This document shows, piece after piece, positions 8,477 through 16,680 of a stretch of 46,396 nucleotides of DNA. A program made the translations under genes and the position numbers. Position 1 is the first letter of the stretch. Each line of letters starts with the position of its first letter. The stretch comes from Halonatronomonas sp964558325 (GTDB lineage Bacteria > Bacillota > Halanaerobiia > Halanaerobiales > Halarsenatibacteraceae): NCBI GenBank assembly GCA_964558325.1, contig CAZLCX010000014.1, positions 1-46,396 of the forward strand, in the 5' to 3' direction. The notes beneath the pieces were generated by a model. That model was not told where the DNA came from and did no database searches. It saw nothing but the letters and a program-made list of their open reading frames with translations.

Positions 8477-9706
8477 TTAAAGCTTTCTATAATTAGTATT
8501 CAAAACAGTTCCACTAACATCCTCTTGATCATAAAAATATTTTTTCACTCTTCTTAGAATCTCTCTTACTTTATCTTCTTTAATTGATGGAAAAAAAACT
8601 ATAAACTGCTGATCTGTCCACTCACAAATTACATCACTGCTTCTTAATGTATTTATAATAACCTTTTTTAATTTATCAATATAAAAATTTCTGTCTTCAA
8701 TAGTGATATCTTCATTTAGAAATTCCAGGGCTACTGAGGCCATATATAAGCCACCGTTATATCTCTGCTGATTTTTGACTAAAAAATCTGCAAAATCAAA
8801 ACAGATTTCCGCTGGAATAAATTTCTTTCTAAATACTTTGCTGGAAATGCTTAATCCTTCTTTTATCTCATCAATATCATGGATATTACTTATACTATTA
8901 TTTATTTTATTTTCTAAATTATTATGAATAAGTGTATTATTTGAATTACCATTTATTTTTTCAAATAATTCAGGAAAGGGGTCTTCTACCTGATCAGCAA
9001 AAAGTGATTTTACAAAATCATAATGGATCTTTGCCTCCCGTTTATGGCCCTGTTTAATTAATGATGTTATCAATAGATAGTGAGGTCTTTCTTCAAAGGG
9101 TTCATGTTGAATGGCATCCCGGCAGAGATTCTCTATTTCCTTATACTCATTGAATTCTTCAAGTAAATACGAGGCTTTATTAAGAGCATCAAGATAAATC
9201 TGTTTATACTGAATTCTAGGAGCCACAACCCAGTGCTTATTTGTCCGGGTATTTAAATAATCTCCTTTATAGAGTTCAAGAGCCGGTAGAAATTCATTTA
9301 AGGCATCCTCTTTATCTCCATTTTCAGCCTTAACATCACCTTTACGACATTTTTTTTTAAATTCCAGCACATCGCACCAGTAATCACCCTCCCAGTTTAA
9401 AGAGTAACCGCCATGTTTAAAGATAATATATTTTCCTGCCTGATATTTCTCTCCCTTTGCCAGTAATTTTCTAAGTCTGTAGATTCGATTTTCCAGGGCA
9501 TTCTTGGCATCAAGCATCTCCAGATCAAAATTAAGCTCATCAATAATTGTCTCCATCGGTTGAATTTTACCTGGGTGACTCAAAAGATACTGAAATAATT
9601 CCCATAATTTACTGGAGTAAGTAGTCTCATCAGATATAATATCATTATCTTTGCTAACTTGAAATTTCCCCAGGGTATAAACTTTTAAACTAGAGTCCCC
9701 CTCCAT
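8477..9706 (-). CDS. BTAD-type transcription activator with degenerate GGDEF-like tail
   Basis: The 409-residue protein starts with an OmpR-like winged helix (about 8-105), followed by a bacterial transcriptional activator (BTAD) helical domain (about 110-255) and a low-complexity Asn-rich linker (about 254-280). The C-terminal 125 residues resemble a diguanylate cyclase domain: LRSSDVI at 354-360 is followed by TDQQF (364-368) where GGDEF would stand, then VFFP-like strand and helix. The catalytic signature is lost, so nucleotide synthesis is unlikely, but ligand binding or a purely structural role is possible. The ribosome site is weak (GGGGCG). It lies upstream of the surface cluster in the same direction and is separated by its own terminator and the heptamer array, which it most likely binds. 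Confidence 0.85.
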   Translation of the reverse strand: MEGDSSLKVYTLGKFQVSKDNDIISDETTYSSKLWELFQYLLSHPGKIQPMETIIDELNFDLEMLDAKNALENRIYRLRKLLAKGEKYQAGKYIIFKHGGYSLNWEGDYWCDVLEFKKKCRKGDVKAENGDKEDALNEFLPALELYKGDYLNTRTNKHWVVAPRIQYKQIYLDALNKASYLLEEFNEYKEIENLCRDAIQHEPFEERPHYLLITSLIKQGHKREAKIHYDFVKSLFADQVEDPFPELFEKINGNSNNTLIHNNLENKINNSISNIHDIDEIKEGLSISSKVFRKKFIPAEICFDFADFLVKNQQRYNGGLYMASVALEFLNEDITIEDRNFYIDKLKKVIINTLRSSDVICEWTDQQFIVFFPSIKEDKVREILRRVKKYFYDQEDVSGTVLNTNYRKL

Positions 9707-9787
9707 AAAATCGCCCCGCTTTCTACAAATTTGTTAAGATAATTATTAATAATGGATATGAATGATTATTGATCAAGCTACATAATT

Positions 9788-9803
9788 ATTATACACCAGT
9801 CAC
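9788..9803 (-). promoter_or_regulatory. Probable regulator promoter with a single heptamer site
   Basis: The minus strand has TATAAT (9793-9788). A CAGTCAC heptamer (plus strand 9797-9803) sits 3 bases upstream, inside the -35/-10 spacer. The 9-base context CCAGTCACA equals the repeat at 8384 in the cluster operator. A site here would suit self-repression. No good -35 box is seen. Confidence 0.45.
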
Positions 9804-9817
9804 AGAAAAATTTCCAG

Positions 9818-11005
9818 TTAAAAGTAATACATCATTCCTGCTGAGATTCCAGTATTAATTTCATTATTGCTATCCAGACCAATACTGCCCTCCAGTCTGA
9901 ATTCCAGGCCGCCTCCTAAATCACTGCTATAATAAGGAGCAGCCATGACATTTCTATTTTCAGTCTCTCCAAGTAAGGCCAGACCTATATTGGTAAAACT
10001 ATCAAGTCCGATACTGAGATTTAAGACAAATAAATCCCTGGCAGAAAATATCTCGCCGCCAGTTATTCCATTAGCAGGCATCTCTGTACCTGGTATTTCT
10101 TCTCCTGGAATCTGGTCACCTAAATTCTGCTCTGTTAAAGCCAGTCCTAAAAGAGCAGTCATATCCAGATTATTCCTGATAAACCTCATATATTCACCCT
10201 GAACCATTACCTGCCTGCTGTCATATTCACCAATCAACCAGCTATAGTCAATACCAAGCTGAATTACCCAGTCATCTATTCCACTTTCATTTAACCTGTA
10301 ATAACCGGCAGCACCATAAGCCCCCAGTTCTCCTATATCCCCGCTATAGGTCATCCCAGCCCTGCTCAAACGATCTTCCATTAAAACTGGTTCACCATCA
10401 CTAATAGCCAGATAGGGAATCTCCTGGCTGGCCAGATTAAAACTCAAATCATAACCCTGCCCAGGCAGCCTGAGTCTTCCGCCAAAACCTAATTGCTCAG
10501 TTCCAGCAGTAAATTCAGGCCAGCTAATAACTCCCTCCAGGCTCCGACCGGCTCCCAAGCTGTGAAAATAACGAACTCCATCTAGCCCTGGTGTTACAGT
10601 CTCTCCAGCCAGTCCTTCAATTCCAAAGCCATAATCATAGGGATTAATCACAGCCCCATATGACCAGGAGACTGGCTGACGGCCTAAGGTTAAATGACTA
10701 TTTTCAAATCTTCTTCTGAGATAAAGATATTTAAAACCAAAATCATCATCTCCAGAATCTCTTAAAGAGCCCTGCATGACCAGCCTGGGCTCAATCTCAG
10801 CAGTCTCTGGCAGATATAATTCAAGCTCAGCCGCACCTCCAAAGCTGCTGCTTAAATTCCCGGCAGCTGGATAATTAAGCCCAGCATTTAGATTAAGCTC
10901 CCCGCCAATATCAACTGCATCAACTCTATTACTGCCCAATCCAGTAATAAAGACCGTTATAATTACCAGAACTAAAATCTTCCAGCTGTAATCTTTAAAA
11001 TCCAT
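9818..11005 (-). CDS. Outer-membrane beta-barrel protein of the ABC exporter operon
   Basis: The 395-residue product starts at the ATG at 11005; the upstream TTG is too close to the AAGGGG ribosome site. A signal peptide (about 1-30) is followed by a long series of amphipathic strands with many Gly and Tyr and a C-terminal Met-Met-Tyr-Tyr-Phe, the standard barrel ending. A short repetitive stretch (IPGEEIPGTEMP) near residue 305 is likely a surface loop. It follows the LolA-like gene of the same strand with about 130 bases between. I expect it to receive or export the substrate of the adjacent transporter. The exact family is not recognised. Confidence 0.78.
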   Translation of the reverse strand: MDFKDYSWKILVLVIITVFITGLGSNRVDAVDIGGELNLNAGLNYPAAGNLSSSFGGAAELELYLPETAEIEPRLVMQGSLRDSGDDDFGFKYLYLRRRFENSHLTLGRQPVSWSYGAVINPYDYGFGIEGLAGETVTPGLDGVRYFHSLGAGRSLEGVISWPEFTAGTEQLGFGGRLRLPGQGYDLSFNLASQEIPYLAISDGEPVLMEDRLSRAGMTYSGDIGELGAYGAAGYYRLNESGIDDWVIQLGIDYSWLIGEYDSRQVMVQGEYMRFIRNNLDMTALLGLALTEQNLGDQIPGEEIPGTEMPANGITGGEIFSARDLFVLNLSIGLDSFTNIGLALLGETENRNVMAAPYYSSDLGGGLEFRLEGSIGLDSNNEINTGISAGMMYYF

Positions 11006-11134
11006 AATATCCCCTTTCAATAAATAGTTTTCCTGGACAACTTTTAATTCTATAGTCAGGCTATTTAAGACTAGCAGATTTAAACTAATATATTAAAATC
11101 TTATTCTTAATTATCAAATACCACTATCATGTGG

Positions 11135-11938
11135 TTACTGCAGATTTTCCAGAGAAAAAGTTCCCTCAGGTATCTCAGGGTTAAACTCGATCTTCTCAAC
11201 CTTAAAGATAGTCCTACTATCCTCAGTTAGCTGATCCCGCATCACCATCTCAACAGGATACCAGCGGTCATCATCAAAGAGCTCAACCTCAGTCACCTCA
11301 GCAACCTTCAACAGGCGGCCATTTCTGGCATAAAGCTCTTCCCTGAGGCCAATGTACCGTTCCTGATCGATCCAGATCTTCCGCTCATAATATGAGACTT
11401 CCTTATCCTCTCTGGCTGTTCCCCTTAGAACATAGGTCATCCGGCCATCAAGTTCTTCCTCACCAAGAACTTCAAACTGATAAAGCTCAGTCAACCGCTC
11501 AGATTCTAAAGCATCCTGATAGGAAAAATCGCTGCCCATCATGCCCTGCCGGAGCATATGTCCTGAGATCCGGACTAAATCCTCAGCATCTGGAAAATAC
11601 ATCCAGAGCTCATCCCCCTGTTTTAAATACTTGGTCCCTCGATCCCTGGGATTGGTAAACTCAGTTAAAGCCTCACCTTCCCGGGTATAGGAAGTCATCT
11701 CTTTAACTGTCTCTCGATCCCCTTTAACAATTATCATTTCAGCTTCCATCCTGGCTGAAACAATAAACTCATTGTCATCCCGCTGATTCATAATCTCCTC
11801 AGCAGTTAAATCTGTCTCTAGCTCAGTAATATTATCACCAGGTTCAGCTGCCCTAATCCAATGGCCTCCGGCCATAAGGGTTATAAATAATAAAATCAGC
11901 AGACTTAACCCAATAAATTTATTATAACTTTTAAGCAT
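11135..11938 (-). CDS. LolA-like periplasmic outer-membrane lipoprotein-sorting protein
   Basis: The 267-residue protein has a signal peptide (about 1-30). The mature part starts with TAEEIMNQRDDN and contains the typical LolA-like sequence of the family linked to MacB-type transporters: YLKQGDELWMYFPDAEDLVRIS and GSDFSYQDAL. Proteins of this group carry hydrophobic cargo across the periplasm in a half-barrel. It is encoded between the permeases and the barrel protein, giving an inner-membrane to periplasm to outer-membrane route. The 88-base gap to the permease gene suggests the same transcript. Confidence 0.88.
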   Translation of the reverse strand: MLKSYNKFIGLSLLILLFITLMAGGHWIRAAEPGDNITELETDLTAEEIMNQRDDNEFIVSARMEAEMIIVKGDRETVKEMTSYTREGEALTEFTNPRDRGTKYLKQGDELWMYFPDAEDLVRISGHMLRQGMMGSDFSYQDALESERLTELYQFEVLGEEELDGRMTYVLRGTAREDKEVSYYERKIWIDQERYIGLREELYARNGRLLKVAEVTEVELFDDDRWYPVEMVMRDQLTEDSRTIFKVEKIEFNPEIPEGTFSLENLQ

Positions 11939-12026
11939 AATAATCTCCTCCTTCTTACAATAAAATTTAACTCTTTAAACTAAAAATCAAAATATCTCTT
12001 TAAACTAGTAATCTAACTTCCCTGGA

Positions 12027-13280
12027 TTAAATCTCCCTGTGCAACGCATCAACAGGTTCCATTTTAGCGGCATTTCTGGCCGGCCATAAAGCTGTCAGAC
12101 TGGAAACAATTGCCCCTAGCAGAAAACTAATAACTAAATTCTCCAGACTAAAGACTGGATAAATCACAGGTGTCAGAATAATATCCATATCTTCAAGGAG
12201 ATGACTGTAATAATCAAGGCCTATCTGGGAGAGATAATAGGTTAAAATACCCCCTGGGATAACGCCAATAAAACTGCCTAGAGTTCCCATAACTGCCCCC
12301 TCCATGGCAAAGACCTGCATAATTTCCCGCTTCTTAAGACCTAAAGCACCCATCATTCCAATTTCTGAAGTCCGTTCCCTGACTATCATAATCATTGTAT
12401 TAATTAAAACTATTGAGCCCAGTAAAATAAAGAAGACATAGATAGCATCATAGATTCTAACTGCTACCTGAAAATATTCCATAAATTCATTACCCTGCTG
12501 CCAGGGCTGGGCTAAATAGTTAGTCTCACCACTATCAGTAAAATAATTATCTATCCTGCCAGCAATAGACTTCGACTCCTGAAAATCCCTGCCAAAAACC
12601 AGCACTTCGGTGGCTTCATCCCCTAGATAGAGCATATCCTGAGCAGTTGCCAGTGGCAGGAAAAACATCCGCTCATCTAACATATTCAGACCGGTATCTC
12701 TAACCCCAACAATTGTAAATGTCCTGCCCTGAAATGATTGATAGGCATCAGAAAAAAGAATTGTCACCTGACTGCCTACTTCGGCATCAAACTTATTTAA
12801 AAGGCCTTTTCCCACGACTATTTCATTACCAGACTCTATCATCCTACCAGCCACTATATCCGTCGTTAAACCCCCGTATTCTGACTCAGATTCAGGATCT
12901 ACCCCAACCCCGGCCATTGTAATTAGGTCATCGCCAGGACTGGCCATCGCCCCAAATTTAAGTCTGGGCAATAAATGCTCAACCCCTTCAATCTCATTCA
13001 GTTCAGCCAGCATCTCTTCCAGTCCCTGACCCTCTATCCCATCTACAGTATATTCCAGAGACATGAGGGCTTCTCTGGTCTCATACTCCTCAGCCAGAAT
13101 CCGGACATGGCCTAATTGATTATCAAACTGTAACTGCAGAGTCGACTGCATCGTCCCCAGGATTAATCCTCTAGCAAAAACTACTATCATGACAACAATA
13201 GCTATCGCCAGGATAGATATAAAACTTCTGACTTTATTTCTACTTAAATTTCTGAATGCTATTTTAAATAAATATTTCAT
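12027..13280 (-). CDS. ABC transporter permease, FtsX/LolE-MacB type (second permease)
   Basis: The start is the ATG at 13280 behind AGGAGG, which gives 417 residues; longer forms would overlap the previous gene. The layout is that of MacB/LolCE permeases: one N-terminal membrane helix (about 20-42), a large periplasmic domain (about 50-280), and three C-terminal helices in the FtsX domain. The cytoplasmic coupling motif SEIGMMGALGLKKREI follows helix 2. It differs clearly from its neighbour, so the pair probably forms a heterodimer as LolC and LolE do. It moves substrate from the inner membrane towards the LolA-like partner rather than across it. Confidence 0.9.
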   Translation of the reverse strand: MKYLFKIAFRNLSRNKVRSFISILAIAIVVMIVVFARGLILGTMQSTLQLQFDNQLGHVRILAEEYETREALMSLEYTVDGIEGQGLEEMLAELNEIEGVEHLLPRLKFGAMASPGDDLITMAGVGVDPESESEYGGLTTDIVAGRMIESGNEIVVGKGLLNKFDAEVGSQVTILFSDAYQSFQGRTFTIVGVRDTGLNMLDERMFFLPLATAQDMLYLGDEATEVLVFGRDFQESKSIAGRIDNYFTDSGETNYLAQPWQQGNEFMEYFQVAVRIYDAIYVFFILLGSIVLINTMIMIVRERTSEIGMMGALGLKKREIMQVFAMEGAVMGTLGSFIGVIPGGILTYYLSQIGLDYYSHLLEDMDIILTPVIYPVFSLENLVISFLLGAIVSSLTALWPARNAAKMEPVDALHREI

Positions 13281-13290
13281 CCTAGCCCTC

Positions 13291-14529
13291 CTAACGATGG
13301 TAGATTGCTTTAATTGGATCTTTCCTGGCAGCCCAATAGGCCGGCGGAATACTTGCAATTATGGCCACAATTATGCCAAAGACAAAGATAAATAAAAAAG
13401 CAGATGGATTCCAGTTGCCATAAAGCCTGCCTAAGATTGGAATCCCGTAAGTTGTATCCTCAGTAATTATCGTCTCCATAGCCACCCCATATCTGGTGAA
13501 GAAAAAGTTAACAATTCCTCCAACCAGGCAGCCAAGACTACTGCCAATTAAACCAATCCCTGCAGCTTCAAAGGTAAATACCCTGACAATTTCATTTTCT
13601 TTAAGTCCCATAGCCTTCATCATACCTATCTCTTCCACTCTTTCCAGAGCTGAAAGTATTATTACATTAACAATCCCAACGGCACCTATTAATAGGATTA
13701 AGCCCAGGATTACATAATTTTCTATCTGGCCAACAGATTCCATGGCCAGCATCATCTCAGCAGAATCCTCCCAGCTCCGGGCAGTTAAACCGGCTTCAAG
13801 CTTCTCAGTCAGGTCAGATAAAACCCCTGTTGCCTGATCTCTATCATCTGTCCTGACAAAAATCCTGGTAGCATCATCCTCCTCAACCCCGGTCCACTGT
13901 CTGGCCTGGTTGATATCATATAAAACAACTCCCAGGTTCATATCAGGATGGGGAGTACTGACTATCCCCTGAATCTCGCCATCAATAGTATTAAAACTGC
14001 CCGTAGTATCTCTAAATAAGAGGGTGAAATAGTCTCCAACCCCAATTTCCAGCAGCCTGGACAGTCTATCTCCAATTACCAGGCCTTCATCTCCTGGCTC
14101 AATAAACTGGCCCTCAGTTATATATTCATCGGACTTAAAAACCTGACGGTACCTATCAGGCTCAACTGCTCTGACCTGCAGGGGATATTGATCCCTCCCA
14201 GAATTGAGATTGGCCTGAAAATCCAGGACCTGAACCTGGCTTTGATAGCCAGTCAGCTCTTCAATATTATTTACCAGTTCATTATCTATCTGAAAAGTCT
14301 GCTGAAGACGATTAACCTCGCCTTCAGAATCATAATACTCCTCCAGCCCTACCTCAAGGTGGGCAGATTCTATATCTATAATGTTGTTATAGGAGATATC
14401 GCTCATCCCACCCATCATTGAATCCATCAATAAAAATATAAAGACTGCTAAAGCTAAAACTCCAGCAGTTACAAAGGTCCGGCGCTTCCGCCGCCAGAGA
14501 TTCCTCCAGGCTATTCTAATTAAGTACAT
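13291..14529 (-). CDS. ABC transporter permease, FtsX/LolC-MacB type (first permease)
   Basis: The 412-residue protein has one helix near residues 18-40, a periplasmic domain (about 45-270) and three C-terminal helices. The coupling sequence VEEIGMMKAMGLKENEIVRVF is typical of FtsX-domain permeases that touch the ATPase. The N-terminus is rich in Arg (NLWRRKRRTF), as expected for a cytoplasmic end. It starts 2 bases after the ATPase stop codon and is followed by the second permease after 10 bases, so the three form a tight operon. Confidence 0.9.
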   Translation of the reverse strand: MYLIRIAWRNLWRRKRRTFVTAGVLALAVFIFLLMDSMMGGMSDISYNNIIDIESAHLEVGLEEYYDSEGEVNRLQQTFQIDNELVNNIEELTGYQSQVQVLDFQANLNSGRDQYPLQVRAVEPDRYRQVFKSDEYITEGQFIEPGDEGLVIGDRLSRLLEIGVGDYFTLLFRDTTGSFNTIDGEIQGIVSTPHPDMNLGVVLYDINQARQWTGVEEDDATRIFVRTDDRDQATGVLSDLTEKLEAGLTARSWEDSAEMMLAMESVGQIENYVILGLILLIGAVGIVNVIILSALERVEEIGMMKAMGLKENEIVRVFTFEAAGIGLIGSSLGCLVGGIVNFFFTRYGVAMETIITEDTTYGIPILGRLYGNWNPSAFLFIFVFGIIVAIIASIPPAYWAARKDPIKAIYHR

Positions 14530-14531
14530 AG

Positions 14532-15221
14532 CTAATCTCTCCTCTCGTCCTTAGATATCCTGCCATCACGAATCTCTATCAGTCTGAGAGCATAATCCAT
14601 AACTCTGGGATCATGGGTTGAAAAGATAAAAGTAGTCTCCAGTTCTCTATTCATCTCAAGCATCGTCTCTAAAACGCCGGTTGCAGTTTTAGAATCAAGG
14701 TTGGCAGTCGGCTCATCAGCCAGCACCAGTTTTGGCTCTTTGACTAAAGCTCTGGCAATCGCCACCCGCTGTTTCTGACCTCCAGAGAGCTCATTGGGCT
14801 TTCTGGTTTCCAGGCCATCAAGTCCTACCCTGGCCAGAATCTTCATAACCTTCTCCCTGGTCTGTTTACCCTCATTGCCCCGGGCTATCTTTAATGCAAA
14901 TTCAACATTCTCATAGGCAGTTAAAACCGGTATCAAGTTATAGCTCTGAAAGATAAAACCAATATGATTTCTTCGGAGCATGGCCAGCTGGTTCTTATCA
15001 GATTCAACAATATTTTCACCGTTAAAATGAACTGTGCCGCTGGTCGGTTTATCCAATGCCCCGATTAAATTTAACATCGTCGTCTTACCAGAACCTGATG
15101 GGCCAAAAACAGTTGAAAACTCGCCAGCCTCAAATTCAAGATCAACTTCCTTTAAAGCTGGAACTTCAATCTTGCCCTGCTGATAGGTCTTACTGGCTTT
15201 TACCAATCTAATCAGTGTCAT
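14532..15221 (-). CDS. ABC transporter ATPase, LolD/MacB-like
   Basis: The 229-residue ATPase carries Walker A GPSGSGKTT (40-48), a Q-loop in FIFQSYNLIP, signature LSGGQ (145-149), Walker B LVLADEP (165-171) and the H-loop STHD. Size and motif spacing are those of the LolD/MacB/FtsE class, which powers lipoprotein release or mechanical export without moving cargo through the inner membrane. It is first in the operon, behind a strong promoter with a direct-repeat site, and followed by two permeases, a LolA-like carrier and a barrel protein. Confidence 0.93.
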   Translation of the reverse strand: MTLIRLVKASKTYQQGKIEVPALKEVDLEFEAGEFSTVFGPSGSGKTTMLNLIGALDKPTSGTVHFNGENIVESDKNQLAMLRRNHIGFIFQSYNLIPVLTAYENVEFALKIARGNEGKQTREKVMKILARVGLDGLETRKPNELSGGQKQRVAIARALVKEPKLVLADEPTANLDSKTATGVLETMLEMNRELETTFIFSTHDPRVMDYALRLIEIRDGRISKDERRD

Positions 15222-15353
15222 TAATTTCTCCCCCTTAAAGCTTACTGTTTAATCCTGCTAATAATTACTTATAAAACCTGCTTATTTTTTGATATTTATA
15301 AAACTTCTGAAATTTCTTCAAAAACCATTTGTAATTACTTGCATTCTAAGCAG

Positions 15354-15401
15354 ATTATATATTTATAATAAAGATAAGTCAACGGTTACCTGCCGGTTAC
15401 C
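15354..15401 (-). promoter_or_regulatory. Promoter of the ABC exporter operon with two 11-bp-spaced repeats
   Basis: The minus strand has TTGACT (15382-15377), a 17-base spacer and TATAAT (15359-15354). CGGTTACC occurs at 15383-15390 and again at 15394-15401 on the plus strand, directly abutting the -35 box. Two tandem 8-mers one turn apart at this place suggest an activator or response-regulator site. The leader is about 125 bases. Confidence 0.75.
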
Positions 15402-15434
15402 ACAACCATTTCTCTTCCTACCTTAACCAGATGG

Positions 15435-15743
15435 TTAGATGGCTAATTGCAATAAAAAAACCGCCAGAATCGCCCCTAAAACTATTAAGAGTAAATTAAA
15501 TTTATAAAAGGCCAGAACCATAGCGACTAGCCCGCCAGCCAGAGCAATCCCACTGGATTCAGTGGCCTCTAAAATTCCTGGAAAGATTAAAGCCATCAGT
15601 GCTGCCGGTGGGATATAATATAAAAACCGCCGCCAGAAGGAGTTCAATTCCAAATCAGATAAGATTACAAGGGGAAACATCCTTGGAATATAGGTAACTA
15701 TGGTCATTCCAATAATTATCAATAAATAATAGCTATTTTCCAC
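15435..15743 (-). CDS. azlD: AzlD-like branched-chain amino-acid exporter subunit
   Basis: AzlD is the small partner of AzlC in export of branched-chain amino acids and their analogues. The product is a 102-residue membrane protein with about four hydrophobic segments and the family's YIPRMFPLVIL motif near the N-terminus. I choose the GTG at 15743 as the start, 6 bases after AAGGTG; a TTG at 15758 and a GTG at 15752 have no ribosome site in front. The gene starts one base after the azlC stop codon, so the two are co-translated. Confidence 0.9.
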   Translation of the reverse strand: MENSYYLLIIIGMTIVTYIPRMFPLVILSDLELNSFWRRFLYYIPPAALMALIFPGILEATESSGIALAGGLVAMVLAFYKFNLLLIVLGAILAVFLLQLAI

Positions 15744-15744
15744 A

Positions 15745-16428
15745 TCAATCACCTTCAACCCTGATAAATTTTGCCGCCAGTAATGCAGATATTAATGTCG
15801 TAATAGTAATAACCCAGCCCTCTGAGATAACAACAAGGGATTGCCAGCTTAAGATTAAGCTTAAAAATAATGCCAGCCCGGCTACTTTAATCTTACTCCT
15901 GGATCTTTTTAATTCTGGAACCAACAACCCAATAAACATGGCATACAGTGCTATCTCCATACTTGATTCAAGCAGGCCTGGTAAACTCTCGCCAATAAAA
16001 ACTCCAGCTGCAGAGCCACCAACCCAGGCCAGATAAGGTATTGTGATCAATCCTAAAACATAGGATCTGGGCAGCCTATCTCTCTCATCAGTTGCTATAA
16101 TTGAAAAACTCTCATCTGTAATCCCAAATGAGATCAGGGCCAGCCAGCCCTTACTCTGATCTTTTAATTTCTCTGAGGTGGTGGCTGACATCAGGATATG
16201 TCGTAAATTAACAAAAAAAATAGTAATAATAATCCCTAAGATCCCGGCACCACTGGCAATTAAATTTACAGCCACAAATTGACTGGCCCCGGCAAAAACC
16301 ATTGCTGACATCAAAATAATCATAGTTGAGGGCAGACCTGTCGCCCTGGCCACAACCCCAAAAGTAATGGCAATTGGCAGATACCCGATTGCCACAGGTA
16401 ATGCTTTTTTTACTCCCTGATAAAACAT
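15745..16428 (-). CDS. azlC: AzlC-like branched-chain amino-acid exporter, large subunit
   Basis: The product has 227 residues and about five to six membrane segments. The N-terminal GVKKALPVAIGYLPIAITFG and the LRHILMSA motif after the second segment are characteristic of AzlC. The start is behind GGAGG, 11 bases upstream. It is followed at once by azlD. A promoter with TTGACG and TATAAT lies 79 bases upstream. No Lrp-type regulator gene is nearby, so control is unknown. Confidence 0.93.
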   Translation of the reverse strand: MFYQGVKKALPVAIGYLPIAITFGVVARATGLPSTMIILMSAMVFAGASQFVAVNLIASGAGILGIIITIFFVNLRHILMSATTSEKLKDQSKGWLALISFGITDESFSIIATDERDRLPRSYVLGLITIPYLAWVGGSAAGVFIGESLPGLLESSMEIALYAMFIGLLVPELKRSRSKIKVAGLALFLSLILSWQSLVVISEGWVITITTLISALLAAKFIRVEGD

Positions 16429-16506
16429 TTAAACAAACCTCCAGATTAACTATTTATAATAAAATATTGTACAAAAGCAAGAATAATTTTACTGATTTTA
16501 TAAGCC

Positions 16507-16536
16507 ATTATATCACTATTTTCTTTATTACGTCAA
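16507..16536 (-). promoter_or_regulatory. Promoter of azlCD
   Basis: The minus strand reads TTGACG (16536-16531), 18 bases, and TATAAT (16512-16507) with a TG one base before it (extended -10). The -35 box overlaps the T-rich tail of the peroxiredoxin terminator. Apart from this and that terminator I see nothing in 16429-16680. Confidence 0.7.
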
Positions 16537-16568
16537 AAAGAAAAAGCGCCCCAGGTTCAGGACGCTTT
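16531..16568 (-). terminator. Terminator of the first peroxiredoxin gene
   Basis: In minus-strand RNA AAAGCGUCC (from 16568) pairs with GGGCGCUUU (to 16543) with one G-U pair, followed by UUUUUCUUUUU. Confidence 0.85.
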
Positions 16569-16680
16569 AGTTTTCTCTTATTATATTTAGTTAAAAATCA
16601 TTTCGGCTGACTTTAAGATTATTCTGGCATAGTTTGAAATAATTTAAACTTAATTTTAAATTATGTCGACATATCTTAAA

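Noticed and set aside
8124..8557. Plus-strand open frames across the regulator/cluster intergenic region
   Set aside because: They cross a terminator and the repeat array, have no ribosome site and low-complexity products; the repeats themselves create the frames.
15423..15438. Terminator after azlD (TTAACCA / TGGTTAG inverted repeat)
   Set aside because: The stem is only 6-7 bp with a 2-base loop and no T-run follows on the minus strand.
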